From positions 547,618,488 to 547,682,487 of the forward strand of contig NC_081412.1 of the NCBI RefSeq assembly GCF_030272615.1: a DNA stretch of 64,000 nucleotides, in the 5' to 3' direction. Origin of the DNA: Cryptomeria japonica (taxonomy: Eukaryota; Streptophyta; Pinopsida; Cupressales; Cupressaceae). Within the stretch, counting starts at the first letter, position 1, and each line of letters begins with the position of its first letter. A model generated the notes under the pieces. The model had not been told where the DNA came from. It searched no databases and saw only the letters and a list, made by a program, of their open reading frames with translations. Positions 43,456-55,502 of the stretch are shown here, one piece after another. A program made the position numbers and the translations under genes.

Positions 43456-46400
43456 CTAAGTCTCTATTGATAGGGGTATGACCCCAAGCTGATCTCTGAG
43501 ATATTCAAAAGTCTCCTTAGGCAGAAGTTTAGTAAAGATATCTGCAATCTGCTCTTTAGTATTCACATAAACCAATTTTATTTCCTTTGCTTCAACATTT
43601 TCCCCTAGAAAATTCAGTTTGATAGAAACATGTTTGGTTTTCGAATGTAATACCGGATTCTTAGATATATCAATTGTTGCAGTGTTATCACAATAGATAG
43701 TAATAGGTTCCTTGCATTTTACCTTTATGTCTTTCAACATTTGCTTAATCCATAGTACCTGTGTACAATTAGTTGTTGCTGCAACATATTCTGATTCTGC
43801 TGTTGATAAAGATGTACAACTTTGTTTCTTACTCAACCAAGAAACTAGTATGTTTCCAAGAAAGAATGCTCTATCGGTGGTGCTTTTTCTATCATCCACA
43901 TCTCCTGCCCAATTTGCATCTGTGTATGCACATAATTCAAAGTTTTCATCTCTAGGATACCATAATCCAAAATTTATAGTGCCTTGTAAGTACCAGAAAA
44001 TCCTTTTTACTGCTGATTCATGATTTTCTCTAGGATTACTTTGAAATCTTGAAACAATACATACTGCATTCATAATATCAGGTCTAGTTTGTGTCAAATA
44101 TAGTAAACCTCCCATCATAGATTTGTATCTAGTTGGATTAATAGGTGTAGATTCATCCCTTAGTGATAATTTGTCATTTGTTGTCATAGGTGTGCTTATT
44201 AGCTTAGAGTTCTCCATCCCAAATTTCTTTAGTAACTCTTTTAAGTACTTGGATTGACTCAAGAATATACCTTTATCAGTCTGTGAAATCTACAATCCTA
44301 AAAAGAATTTTATTTCTCCAACCATAGACATTTCAAATTCTTGCTACATCTTAATAGAAAATTCTTTACATAATCCATCTTCTCCTCCAAAGATTATATC
44401 ATCGACAAATACTTCTATAATCAAGATGTCATCATTAGTCACTTTATAATATAAATTGTTGTCTGAATTTCCTTTAGTAAAACCAATCTTTAAAATATAC
44501 TTATCCAATCTTGCATACCAAGCTCTTGGAGCTTGCTTCAATCCATACAAATCTTTTCTTAACCTGCAAACCATATCATTGTCATCTGTCAAGGAAAATC
44601 CATCAAGTTGTTCAATGTAGACTTCCTCTACAAGATCTCCATTCAAAAATGCACATTTAATATCCATTTCATAAACTTTGTAGTTCTTGTGTGCTGCAAA
44701 AGCCAAAAATAATCTGACCGCCTCAATTCTAGCTACCAGTGCAAAGGTTTCATTGGAATTAACTCCTTCCTTCTAAGAATATCCCTTACACACTAGTCTT
44801 GCTTTATTTCTGACAACCTTACCATATTCATTAAGTTTGTTTCTGAATACCTATTTGGTTCCAATTACATTTTTATCCTTAGGCTGGGGAATTAATGTCC
44901 AAGTGTTATTTTTCTCAATTTGTTCTAATTCTTCTTCCATAGCTTTAATCCAAAATTTATCTTCACATGCCTCATTAACTGATGATGGTTCAATTTGAGA
45001 AATAATACATACCTCTTCATTTTCCAATCTTCCTCTTGTCATAACTCCTTTAAACTTGTTTCCAATTATCTGATCTTCAGAATGATTCAGTCTTACATAC
45101 TGGGGTGTCTTTGTTTGTTGTTGTTCCTCAGTTACTATGGAATCCTCAAATGATACCGGGGTAACTGGATCTTCATTCTGTACCGGTGGATTCAGTGTAG
45201 GTTCATTTGTCAAGATTTTTGTTGCCGGTTCAGAGTCTATATACCTTAAAGTTCCTCTAAATTGTTCATCAATCTTTACATTTGTACTTTCAACAATTTT
45301 CTGTAATCTTTTGTTAAAACATCTATATGCCTTGCTCTTAGATGAATAACCAAGAAATATTCCTTCATCACTTCTACGATCAAATTTCCCAATATACTCA
45401 TCTCTTCTGATATAACATTTACTTCCAAAAATTCTAAAATATTTAAGAGTAGGAGTATTACCAAACCATAGTTCATGAGGGGTCTTACTGGTTTCAACTT
45501 TGATGTGAACTTTTTTGAATGTATAGACCGATGTACTAACTGCCTCTCTCCAATATACATGTGGTAGGTTTGCTTCTGATAACATACTTCTTGCTACATC
45601 CAAGACAGTTCTATTTTTCCTTTCAACAACTTCATTCTGTTGTGGTGTCTGGGGTGCTGATAGTTGTCTTCTGATTCCATTTACTTCACAGAATGTATTA
45701 AACTCCTTAGATGTAAATTCTCCTCCTTGATTTGATCTTAGACATTTGATTTTCTTACCAGTTTCATTTTCTACCATTGCTTCTGATTTTTCTCTAAGAA
45801 AAGTAACCCAACACATTCTAGAGTAGTCATCAATGATTAGCATGAAATATCTATCACCTTGTAAGCTTTTAGTTCTAGTTGGACCACATAAATCAGTGTG
45901 AATTAAATCAAGAGCATTATTGGATTTTTCTGGAATACTTTTGAAACTAGCTCTAACTTGTTTTCCAAATTGACATTCCTTACATACTGTATTCTGAGGT
46001 TTGACAATTTTAGGTAAATCTCTAACTACCTTAGTAGTACTGATTTTCACCATGCAATCAAAGTTTACATGACAGAGTCTTTTATGCCATAGCCAACTTT
46101 CATATATATTAGCAATCAAGCATGTCTTTTCACTGTTATTCAAATGAAAGATATTACCTCTAGTTTGATTACCGGTTGCAATTTCTAAACCAGTTTTGTT
46201 CATGATTTTGCATTTTCCATTTTTAAATTGTAACTAAAATCCTTTCTCACCAAGTTGACCAACACTCAAAAGATTATGCTTTAATCCTTCAACATAGTAA
46301 ACATTGTCAGTGTTATGCTTACCATCAAGAGATATTGTACCCTTACCTTTCATTAAACAAGCTTTGTCATCTCCAAATCTCACTAAGCCTCCATTGTATT

Positions 46401-47574
46401 CTTGAAAGTTCAAGAATTTACCTTTGTCTCTTGTCATATGATGTGAGCATCCTGAATCAATGATCCATTCATCCTTTACTTCAATTTTAGCTACCAAGGC
46501 CTGATCTATCGGTTGAGCAGTAGGTGTCAGTTGATCTTCTGTTATAGCAACAAAAACCCATCCATTGTCTGTTGGATCCTCATTAGAATCATCAATCACA
46601 CCTTCATCAGCAATGTAACGAGATTTGTCTTTATTCTTCTTAAATCTGTATCTCTGATATTCAGGGTTAGGCTTGTATGTTCTTCTAGCTTCTTCTCTTA
46701 GTCTAGCATGTCTATCAGGGCATCTCGAAGCCATATGACAAATCTTATTGCAGTTAAAACATTTAAAGGGTGCTTTACCTTCATACTTACTTCCAACTAG
46801 ACCTTTAGGCATTTTCCTTGCAAATAGTGCTTCAAGTTCTTCATTTTCTTCCCTTCTTTCTTCAAGTTCTCTTGCATAAAAGGCTTTCCAATCATATTTG
46901 TCAAATGATGGAGCAGATGATGTTGATGCTTTAAAGGCCAAATCTATCTTTATAGTAGCAACAGGACGAAATTCTTCAATTTCAAAAGCTAAAAGTTTCC
47001 CAATCAATGTATCCCTAGTTACTAATGTATTAGGCATTGTTCTTAACTCATCTATAGCAATAACTTTCATTTTATATGTTGGTGGCAATCCTCTTAAAAC
47101 TTTTGAAATAATTTCATCCTCACTTAAGGTTCCTCCACAACATTTAATACCCAAAACAATCTCATTTACTCTTTCCATAAAAGCAGAAATCCTTTCATCT
47201 TCTTCCATTTTCAGATGTTCATACCTGACCCGGAAGCTTTCAAATTTTAAAATTTTGACTGTGGAATCTCCTTCATTCAGTGTTTCCAAATGATCTCAAA
47301 TAGCTTTAGCAGTAGACCTATTTGATAGTCCCATGATTGTTTGATCTGATAATGCGCTCAAAAGTGCTTCTCTTGCTTTGCAATCATTTTCCTCATCTTT
47401 AATCAAGCTGGGTGGAGTGGGCTGACTCTGAGTAGGAGTAGTATAACCATTCTTTGTAACATCCCAGATGTCCTTTCCAATGCAATTTAGATGTGTCTCC
47501 ATTCTGATCTTCCATATGCCATAATTGGTTCCAGCAAGTTTAGGATTGTCCTTCTTGAAATAGTTAGTAGACAT
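43456..47574 (-). pseudogene. CopA3 gag-pol polyprotein
   Basis: One frame of 1,373 codons from ATG 47574. Gag is followed by the knuckle CFNCNKICHMASRC (Gly to Cys), protease WIIDSGCSHHMTRD (intact DSG), SWLWHKRLCHVNF, CKECQFGK, and integrase with DLIHTDLCGP, LRSNQGGEF (second catalytic Asp now Asn) and VVERKNR. Reverse transcriptase has MDIKCAFLNGDLVEEVYIEQ and the catalytic VFVDDIIFGGED. RNase H has YTDANWAGDVDD and YCDNTATIDISKNPVLHS, with the tail DIFTKLLPKETFEYLRDQLG. In-frame stops are at 47296, 46234, 44851, 44773, 44344 and 44290. Comparison with CopB and CopD shows five of them replacing Trp or Gln by single transitions. It would be a recently intact element now silenced. Confidence 0.95.
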
Positions 47575-47630
47575 TGGATCTCCTCAAGCTATTAAACTTC
47601 TACAAAAGAGGACTAGGCTCTAATACCAAT

Positions 47631-48699
47631 TTTTAGGTCCCGGAGACAACTGAGAGGGGGGGGGGGGGGGGGGGTGAATCAGTTGTCAAATAAATTTTTA
47701 AAAAAACAACTTAATCAACTTAATGCTTAATACCTGTAAACCAGTTTAATATGTCGATAGTCAGTTTTAACAGTTAATTGTTATACCGGTAAGGATTAGT
47801 GCATGAAACATAAAGACAAAGTCATCCACAACACATAACACCAATATTTGTATGCAGAAACTCTGTAAGGGGAAAAACCATGGTGGGAAACCTTACCCAC
47901 AATCAGATGATACTACTGCAGATAGTAAGTGTACATAAATGGGGTCTACACATGCAGAAAGGCCAAGCGCCTAGAGCTCACTGCTCAATCACAAAATGGG
48001 AGTCACACTGACTACAGTTGGATGGTTAAATCCAATAAGAATGTACTGCACAAAATAGCATCTTCATATGCTGGATTCAGTACTGGTGTAGTTTTGATTG
48101 TCTTCACAAAAACCCTCCTTCAATCTTCAAATGATGTCTACGTGTATAGCTTTGCTTATTCTCACATATACCTTCACACAGTCCTTTTTTCGCATTACAC
48201 ATTTGATCTTACAAATAAGATCTTACATTTATACCATAACCTAAGACCAATTTTGTAGGTCGGCTCTATAAGATATTATAATAAAAATATTTTACAAATA
48301 ATACAATATCCGATGCAATAACCAATTGAACATGTCGGCTTAATGTATTTACAACAATAATTAATCATCTCCATTGTGTGTCGTGTTGATCTGGAAAAGA
48401 TAAACCTGTCGGTGTAACTTGGACCTATTTGTCGGTAACAGCAAATATGCAAATGCTAATGTACCAATAAACAAAACTCCAAGACAAAGTATCCACACAA
48501 TGTCTTCGACATAACCAAGTGTTTTCCATATCATTCCAAGTGCTGGTGATCATTATATCTTGCTAGTGTACCAAATACCGGTGACTGTGCATGAGTCACT
48601 TGCTTGGTGGTGAATGTTGCTAGTTCTCCAAAGTGCCAGAGTTGATAAGTGTTTAGTAGGTGTTGACATCAATGACAAAACCATACCAAAATACCAACA
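47631..48699 (-). repeat. CopA3 5' LTR
   Basis: 1,069 bp. The U5 end reads TTTTAGG on plus instead of TGTTAGG. A G19 run lies at 47656-47674. The adjoining primer site reads GGCTCTAATACCA on plus (47617-47629), one change from the initiator-Met site. Confidence 0.95.
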
Positions 48700-48704
48700 T
48701 GAAC

Positions 48705-49190
48705 ATGTGTAATAAATTCTTAACTATGAACTAGTTATATAATATGACTTGTTCACACTACAAAGAGAAAAAACAGATGGGAAAAATCACTATTCATACC
48801 AACACACCAATAATGGAAGCAAAATATATTAGAACAAATGTGATCGATGAACATGTCCAAACAATAAATAATAAACATATTGAGGCCTTTTTTATATAGA
48901 CTAGGTTGAGAGGTAGGATTAATTAGGATGATGACAAGTGTCTTAATCCTATATCATCCGAAAACTACGAGATGAGATCACATGTCTACTAGAGATTCCT
49001 AGAAAGATTCCTAATTCATTAAGTAAAATTAACATGTGAAATCTATGAATAAGGTCATAACTAGGAACTCGTTAGATAATGTGTCTTGTTCACACTATAA
49101 AGAGGGATATCAGATAGAAAAAATAGCTAGTCCCACCAACATATAATCAAATGAGAAAATATTATATCAAGTAGACATCAATAGAACCAT
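48705..49190. repeat. Tandem-array units, right part
   Basis: Continuation of the unit interrupted by CopA3, then a new unit start at 49012 (period about 337 after removing the insertion). Similarity fades near 49190. Confidence 0.8.
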
Positions 49191-49876
49191 ATAAATAGTA
49201 CTGCAATAATATGATATTAGACGAACACTACCACAACTATATAAAACAACACCATACACGTTAAAATCCTAAGTCAATACACAATCTTTCACCATTTCCA
49301 TCTAATTTAAATCTTAAACATTTTAAAATGTACATCCTAAATTAGAAACGAAGGATAACTTTCACACCTAAGACATATCCTCTCTTTGAAAAAACCATCC
49401 TCATCTAAACACACATACCAAAATTCCTTATGGCTTCAACCTGGTCATCAACCTAGATACTTTGAACATTTTACAGTTGTAATTTCTGATGCATTGGGAT
49501 TCAGTGACTTCCTATGAACTCCACTTACAATTTCACCACACACATATGGCTCAATCTAAAATTTGGGATGAGAGAAATCTTTCCCAAGTCTAACATTGAA
49601 CACTTACAATATAATCATTTCTTTTTATACGGACCATGGCTCTGAAAATTATTATGAAAATGACTGATTCCAATGAGAATCCTATATCAGCAAGGACAAA
49701 TTTTTCAAAGATCATTAATAACGATGTCTTAAACTTTGTATAGATGAAACGCCCTACGCATGCGGATCGTTCTTTCACAATGTATTTGACAAACATATGA
49801 CCTAAGAGTAAACATAAAGCACAATAAATATACAGAGGCCTTAAGATTTCAAACAGATTAAATCTTAAGAAGCGCC
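49191..49876. other. Unassigned AT-rich segment
   Basis: No feature recognised. A minus-strand ORF at 49937-49590 overlaps the small plus ORF below and has no recognisable motif. Confidence 0.5.
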
Positions 49877-50131
49877 ATGGGTTCTGAAAGCCGCCTAAAA
49901 GTACAGGTAACTCGTTTACAGCAGCACGCTCCTCCACCCATCAAAGTGCCTTTTCGTCCTACAGATAAGTTCATTAAATATACCCATATTGCTTTTTTAT
50001 TGCCTCTTTTCACTTCTGACAAGGAGGGGGAACCTGATAAATCTAAGGGCAATATGAAGATTGCAGCAACATTAGATAAGGGACCTCAATTGCTGAACCG
50101 GTGGAAGAATATAGGAAGATCACGACTATGA
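49877..50131 (+). CDS. Candidate small ORF or first exon, 84 codons, unrecognised
   Basis: The ATG has a good plant context (GCGCCATGGGT), and the peptide starts MGSESRLKVQVTRLQQHAPP. The composition is mixed rather than low-complexity, and the local base composition is less AT-rich than the flanks. The following 300 bp (GATCTG-rich, T-rich) look like a plant leader intron or UTR. A strong splice donor CAG/GTAACT lies at 49906/49907, so the region could instead be the first ten codons plus intron. No domain, signal peptide or membrane segment is evident apart from a short hydrophobic HIAFLLPLF. It is not inside any element I recognise. This is the only stretch in the window that looks host-like. 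Confidence 0.3.
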   Translation: MGSESRLKVQVTRLQQHAPPPIKVPFRPTDKFIKYTHIAFLLPLFTSDKEGEPDKSKGNMKIAATLDKGPQLLNRWKNIGRSRL

Positions 50132-51938
50132 ATATGTTATCTCAATCCCTTTGTTTACAATTCTATTGGGTGCTTTTAAGTATTAGAGATTTTCCAGCTT
50201 TGATATATGTATTTTCAATCGTAGTATATGATTCCGTTTAATGGGTATATTTCTGTTGTTTTGAATAAGATCTGGAATGGCGATCTGTATTTCTTGTATT
50301 GATCTGAGCACAGCTGCTTATAGCTTTTTAAGTGAAATTCTAACAGTTTATATAGAAGAGATCTCTATTGTGGCATCTGAGTTTTAGATGAATTTTATAT
50401 GTTGTTCTAGTTTTGACTCGGTAAGTTTTTCCCTTGACGTTTCAGATGAAATTTCATGATCAATTATCAAGAATTAAACAAAACAAGAAAAAATTAATTT
50501 ATAAGTGATAAATTTTGAAGAATTTTGAGATATAAAATAATGCAATTTCTCAAATTGAACATGGTGACAGTGACTGATTTACATTGTTGATATTAGAAAG
50601 AGAAAAACAATCATAAGGAAGCCTATATTTGATGGTCATCTTGTTGATCGACTGGGAGTTTGTAGAATTCTCCAATTCCCATCGTCCTTTGGTACACGAA
50701 ATGTGGGCATTGTATAAGGATTCATACAATTTTTCGTATTCAAATTTTGCATGGGCTTAAGGTACCACCGTGTAGAACTCTTTCATGTCCCTTCCACGAG
50801 AAATTTTGCAGACTCAAAAACATCTTGTTGACCCCTATGACATCATCTTTCTTCATGGGCAACAACTCAAATTTCCTCCCCACCTTTGACGATGGTGAGG
50901 GCACTTTTTTAATTGATAACGTATTCTTACCAACACATGAAATTACATGGCATTATACTTCATTTATATATACTCTAATGAAAAATGCAACCCTGCACTA
51001 TTTTGTCATATTGATTTGTTGTCTTTTATACAAACAAAAGACTCTATATCAAGTTGGATCAGTAGCAACTTTCAACCCCAATTTTTGTATCATTTTAATG
51101 GACAGTAAGTTATAAATGATGCCTTAATCAATTACTAATTTATAACACTTACTTCTTGATTTGCTCAGTGTGAAATATACTCTTCCTCGACTATAATTCA
51201 TTGTCTTCCTTGTTTAGCTTGAGTAACACCTTGCACAACATCAAATTTTCTCTAATCACTCAAGTTATTCTTACACTTTTTTCAATTTCTTCATCTGTAG
51301 CATGCATAATATTACCATGCTTCTCCTCACAACTTTACTCATGCTCTTCATTTAGACATTAAAATGTTCAATGATATATTTTAACATAACTAAAGAAAGT
51401 CCCTCTAAAGCCACCTTATGTGTCTTCCTCTTCCTCTATGGATTAAAGTCTCTTCATCCTTTACTCTTTGCATGGAACTCATTTCTGTATTTTCCTTTTC
51501 CTTTATTAAGTATGTTTTTCTCCATGCACCTCATTTTCTCTTTGTACCCTTGCCTCATAACTTTTCTATATGACAACTTCTCTATTTTGAGCACAAGTTA
51601 GCAAGCTTTCTTGATGAAATGCACTTACAACAAACATATATCATCTTGAATTTATATATTCAACCCATTGATATTCCTAGAGAAGTTATCAATAACATCT
51701 TCCATATGACCTTGATAAATGTAGATTGGAAAGAATATTCTAGAGGTACTTCTTCACAAATGTCTCCTAGTGTGAATTTTGAAGTTCCTTAAAATAAAAT
51801 TCCAAAGTGTAGTTTGATGAGATAAACATTATTTTGATCTTAGTGGCCATTTTATTGCAACTTGAGATCTACCCTATAATGGTCACTCATCTTCTCTATA
51901 CAATCTCCACGATATTGAGGCTAGTCTAAAGAGCACTC

Positions 51939-51939
<1 letters not shown>
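50132..51939. other. Unassigned segment
   Basis: AT-rich. ORFs at 50747-51115 and 51371-51601 have no recognisable motif and look accidental. Possibly intronic or decayed repeat. Confidence 0.45.

Positions 51940-51982
<43 letters not shown>
51940..51982. repeat. CA dinucleotide microsatellite
   Basis: About 21 uninterrupted CA units, likely polymorphic. Confidence 0.95.
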
Positions 51983-51984
<2 letters not shown>

Positions 51985-53161
51985 AAATAATGCACTTTAT
52001 TAGAAATATCACATAATCCTCATTGAATAGACTCAACTCTTTCTATAACACCAAATTCAATGCAAGTGACAATTGGGTCAAAGGAACAACTACATTATAA
52101 TTGTGTTGAGTTACATGATAAGAGTATAAGAGCAAGAATCTAGTGATGGATGTAATTTAGAATTACAATATTTATTCATATTGAAAAATAATTCACACAC
52201 TGTGGAACACACAAAAATATGTGGAACACAACAAATTTTATCCAACTAATATTTTATTATTATATACTACAAAAGACCTTGCATGTTACAATTTACTATC
52301 TTATATTATAATGTATCCTCTTGTTAAGCCAATATACGATTGCGACTACCATGTTTAACCTTGAATTCAACTCAAACTTCAACACTCTTTAGCCTAAACT
52401 TCACCATCTATAGAAGGCAAATATTTAGCTTTATATTAATGTGGTCAATGTTTAATCTTTTCTAAATGTGCAGAAGTAAAAAAAAAATCTAGTATGCACC
52501 ATTTTCTATAACTAAAGTTCCAAGATCTCGTGATCTTTTTCCTATCATTCATGTATCTCTTTTTTCCCTAGCCATTTTGATGATACCTTTATATGTCACT
52601 CATTTTTTCAAATGTCAATCAACATAGTCTAACATAACCAACAAAAATCTACTTTTTTATTTCTCACTTGTTGAACCTTTGTTAGGAAAAGTGTCTAAAC
52701 CATGCTCCTAATGTTAAGAATATAAAAAAAGTAATTTTTAAACTATAAAATAGAAAAAAGCAATTTATGCACTATAGATTTTATTTTTAGCCATAATAAA
52801 TTTATTAGTTATTTGGCATCACTCCTATGGATGCCAATCTGTAGATGTCTTCAAGCTCTAGAATTTAAGAAAAGAAGGACTTCAAGAACCTGCCAAGTTT
52901 TAAAGTTATGGCCTCCATAAATTGGGCCTCCCACAATTAAAATATAAAATGGATCTACACGTATTGACTAGCTTATAATATGATATGACATGTCATTAGA
53001 CATGTTCATATGGAGATAATGGAGCCAAAATGAAATCATCTTGTTGATAAATGGATCATGATAAAGCTATGGTATACAAAAATAATATGTTATTATTAGC
53101 ACATGGACTCATCATGGAATTTGGGTGTTATATTATTTTCAATAGATCTAGGAGCTACATG
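51983..53161. other. Unassigned AT-rich segment
   Basis: No feature recognised. Confidence 0.5.
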
Positions 53162-53930
53162 TTAGTGTACAGTGTCATGAATTATATCCCTCTATAATTC
53201 ACACTCATTTTGAGCTCACTTTGGTGGTTGTGCCTCATGCCCCTAATTCATGACTAATTATGCTCATCACATAGCCAAATCTTGAAGCCCAACATAATCT
53301 TGAGCACAGTGAACTTAGTTTTATCTCAAATAGACATGACTATGATGCATAGTCCAGTCAAAATGGGCCCAAATTTAAACCTCTAGCAACTAGAAAAATT
53401 TACACTGAAAAGTGCTCTTTGACATGTCATTTTTCTTCAGAATTTAAATTCAAAAAAGTGCAAGTTTTGAATAAATACAACTCCCTCCCCCTCATTTTAA
53501 CATCTCTTCACATTAAGAAACTTCCAATTGAGCACTTTCAATCAAGCATCTTGAAGGCATTAGAGGAGAGATCTGAAATCAAGCATTCAAGTTTAGCAAT
53601 CATGATCAAGTTTATGTGTTTCTCCATGAATTAATGTGTGCATTAATTCCTATCAAACAACATCAACCTTTTATGAAGCTTCAAGGAAAGAAGTTTATAC
53701 CAAAGGTATCATTTGTCAATTTAGCATTTCCTTAAGGTTTCCATCCTCTACCCTTTTGAGGGTAAGATCTCTTACATCATATCATAGTTCTAGTGGAGGT
53801 TAATTTCTACCTAGGGTTTGACTTAAGAGAACTACTATACAACAAAAAAAATCCCTCTTTTTTGTGTGCAGGTTATAGATTCAATAGTAGAGTTATAGAT
53901 TTGTGCATAGCATACTGAGACACACAGTTC

Positions 53931-55020
53931 TGATGAATACTAAGATGGGGGCTGAATTAGTATACCAAAAATCTTTGCACTTAAACACTTTGCAAGACTG
54001 ACAGTAAACTGGTAAAACAATTTAGCAGACAAATGGGTTAACAAACATGCAAACCAAATAGGTAATAATGCATTCACCCACAGAAGCACAAACACCATAA
54101 CACAAGAGATTTTGATGTGGAAACCCAAATGGGAAAAACCATGGTGAGATGGGACTCACAAGTAACTATCTGCAGAATAGAAACCAGACCGGTTAAGGTC
54201 TTACAACATTCTTTACCAAAACAGATCCTGTTAGGAATCTCAATCTCTATTAGGAGATAAGTCTGATTAAAGACTACCTTGCTAGAGGATTTTAGGTCCA
54301 CAGATGTGAACCACCTTGTTAGAGGATTTACAAGAGGCTTTTGGGCCTACCCGGTTAAGGGCTATAGACTTGTCGAAGATGTGAGTAATCAACAAGTGAG
54401 TGATCTAGAAAATAGCACAAATTTCTTGGTTAGATCCTTGATAGCTCGATCTTAATGCATTATAGCATTACTTTAGTCTTCTACACATTCATACCCTCTC
54501 TAACTCTTCAGTTACCTTAACCTCAACAACAACAACCTTAGAACCCTAGACATGATGTCCTTATAAAGGAATCTGATTTCGTGTAGGTCCAATAGGATTA
54601 CAATACAATTTCCTAGGTTCAATGCATCTGGACATATCTGGTAACATGACACAAAAAGCACCACCAGAGAGTCGGCACCGTCAAACGATTGGTAGATGGT
54701 AACTCATCACAAAATGCCGATTGGTAACTCATCACATAGTATTACCGGTTCATACAAAATACCGGTTGTCGGTTTGACAAAATGAAAACTGGTAAAAATG
54801 TGTTATGCCGCTTTAATCCCTCGTACCGCTTGGTATCTACGAACTGCTTGAGGTCAACATGTCACTTCAGACCGGTAAACACATTCTGCAAAACATCAAT
54901 AGTCTAAAGACTATAATACAACATACCGGTTGTACTCTAACACACACATATGAAGAGGATCTTAATGCAAGTGTGTGTCCATCAATGAAAATCACAACAT
55001 GAACATCAAAAATGCCAACA
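53931..55020 (-). repeat. CopE 3' LTR
   Basis: 1,090 bp. U5 hairpin ATACTAA (53937-53943) pairs with TTAGTAT (53957-53963). The U3 arm CCATCAATG (54979-54987) pairs with the internal CATTGATGG (55035-55043). A TTTATAAGG TATA-like box lies on minus at 54561-54569. It is shorter than the other copy through lost repeat motifs. Confidence 0.95.
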
Positions 55021-55502
55021 ATCTCCCCCTTTGACATTGATGGCAACACTTAGGAAAATAAAATTTTGACATCTAAGTATTTTACAAAAACATGCCATTA
55101 GCAAAATTGCTCCCCCTAAGCATATACACTATCCCTTTAACAATACAATGTATAATAATTTTGCATATAGAGCATAAACATTGAGATATCAGAGCATATA
55201 TCAAAGCATATAGAAAAATTTTAAATCCAGATACTTCTCCCCTATACTTCTCCAAAATAGATAGAGTACATCTCCCCCTTTGCCAACAATGACAAAGTAC
55301 CGTTGAACAACCTTGTTTCCATTTGATATTAAATAGTAAAAGTTTATGACAACAAGGAGTAATACTTGTCAAAAATAGATTTATAGTCCTGCAAGAACTA
55401 TTTCATCGATAGAGACCAAGACTCTAGTAGGGAGGTGGCTACTTCTTTCTCTATTTGCATCTGGGAGACATGTTCTTCCATGGCATCAACTATGTTCATC
55501 TC
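55021..55502 (-). other. CopE 3' untranslated region and polypurine tract
   Basis: The polypurine tract is CTCCCCCTTT on plus (55023-55032), with further C5 boxes near 55113 and 55273. No ORF. Confidence 0.75.

Larger units (their letters stand above)
42006..48699 (-). mobile_element. CopA3: full-length copia element, minus strand
   Basis: 6,694 bp with target duplication TGAAC at 42001-42005 and 48700-48704, inserted in the tandem array. LTRs are 1,073 and 1,069 bp. The interior is one uninterrupted polyprotein frame apart from stop codons, with no frameshift found. It is the reference copy for the CopA fragments elsewhere in the window. Confidence 0.95.

Noticed and set aside
50747-51115. 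122-codon plus ORF
   Set aside because: No motif, AT-rich, no supporting context; likely accidental.
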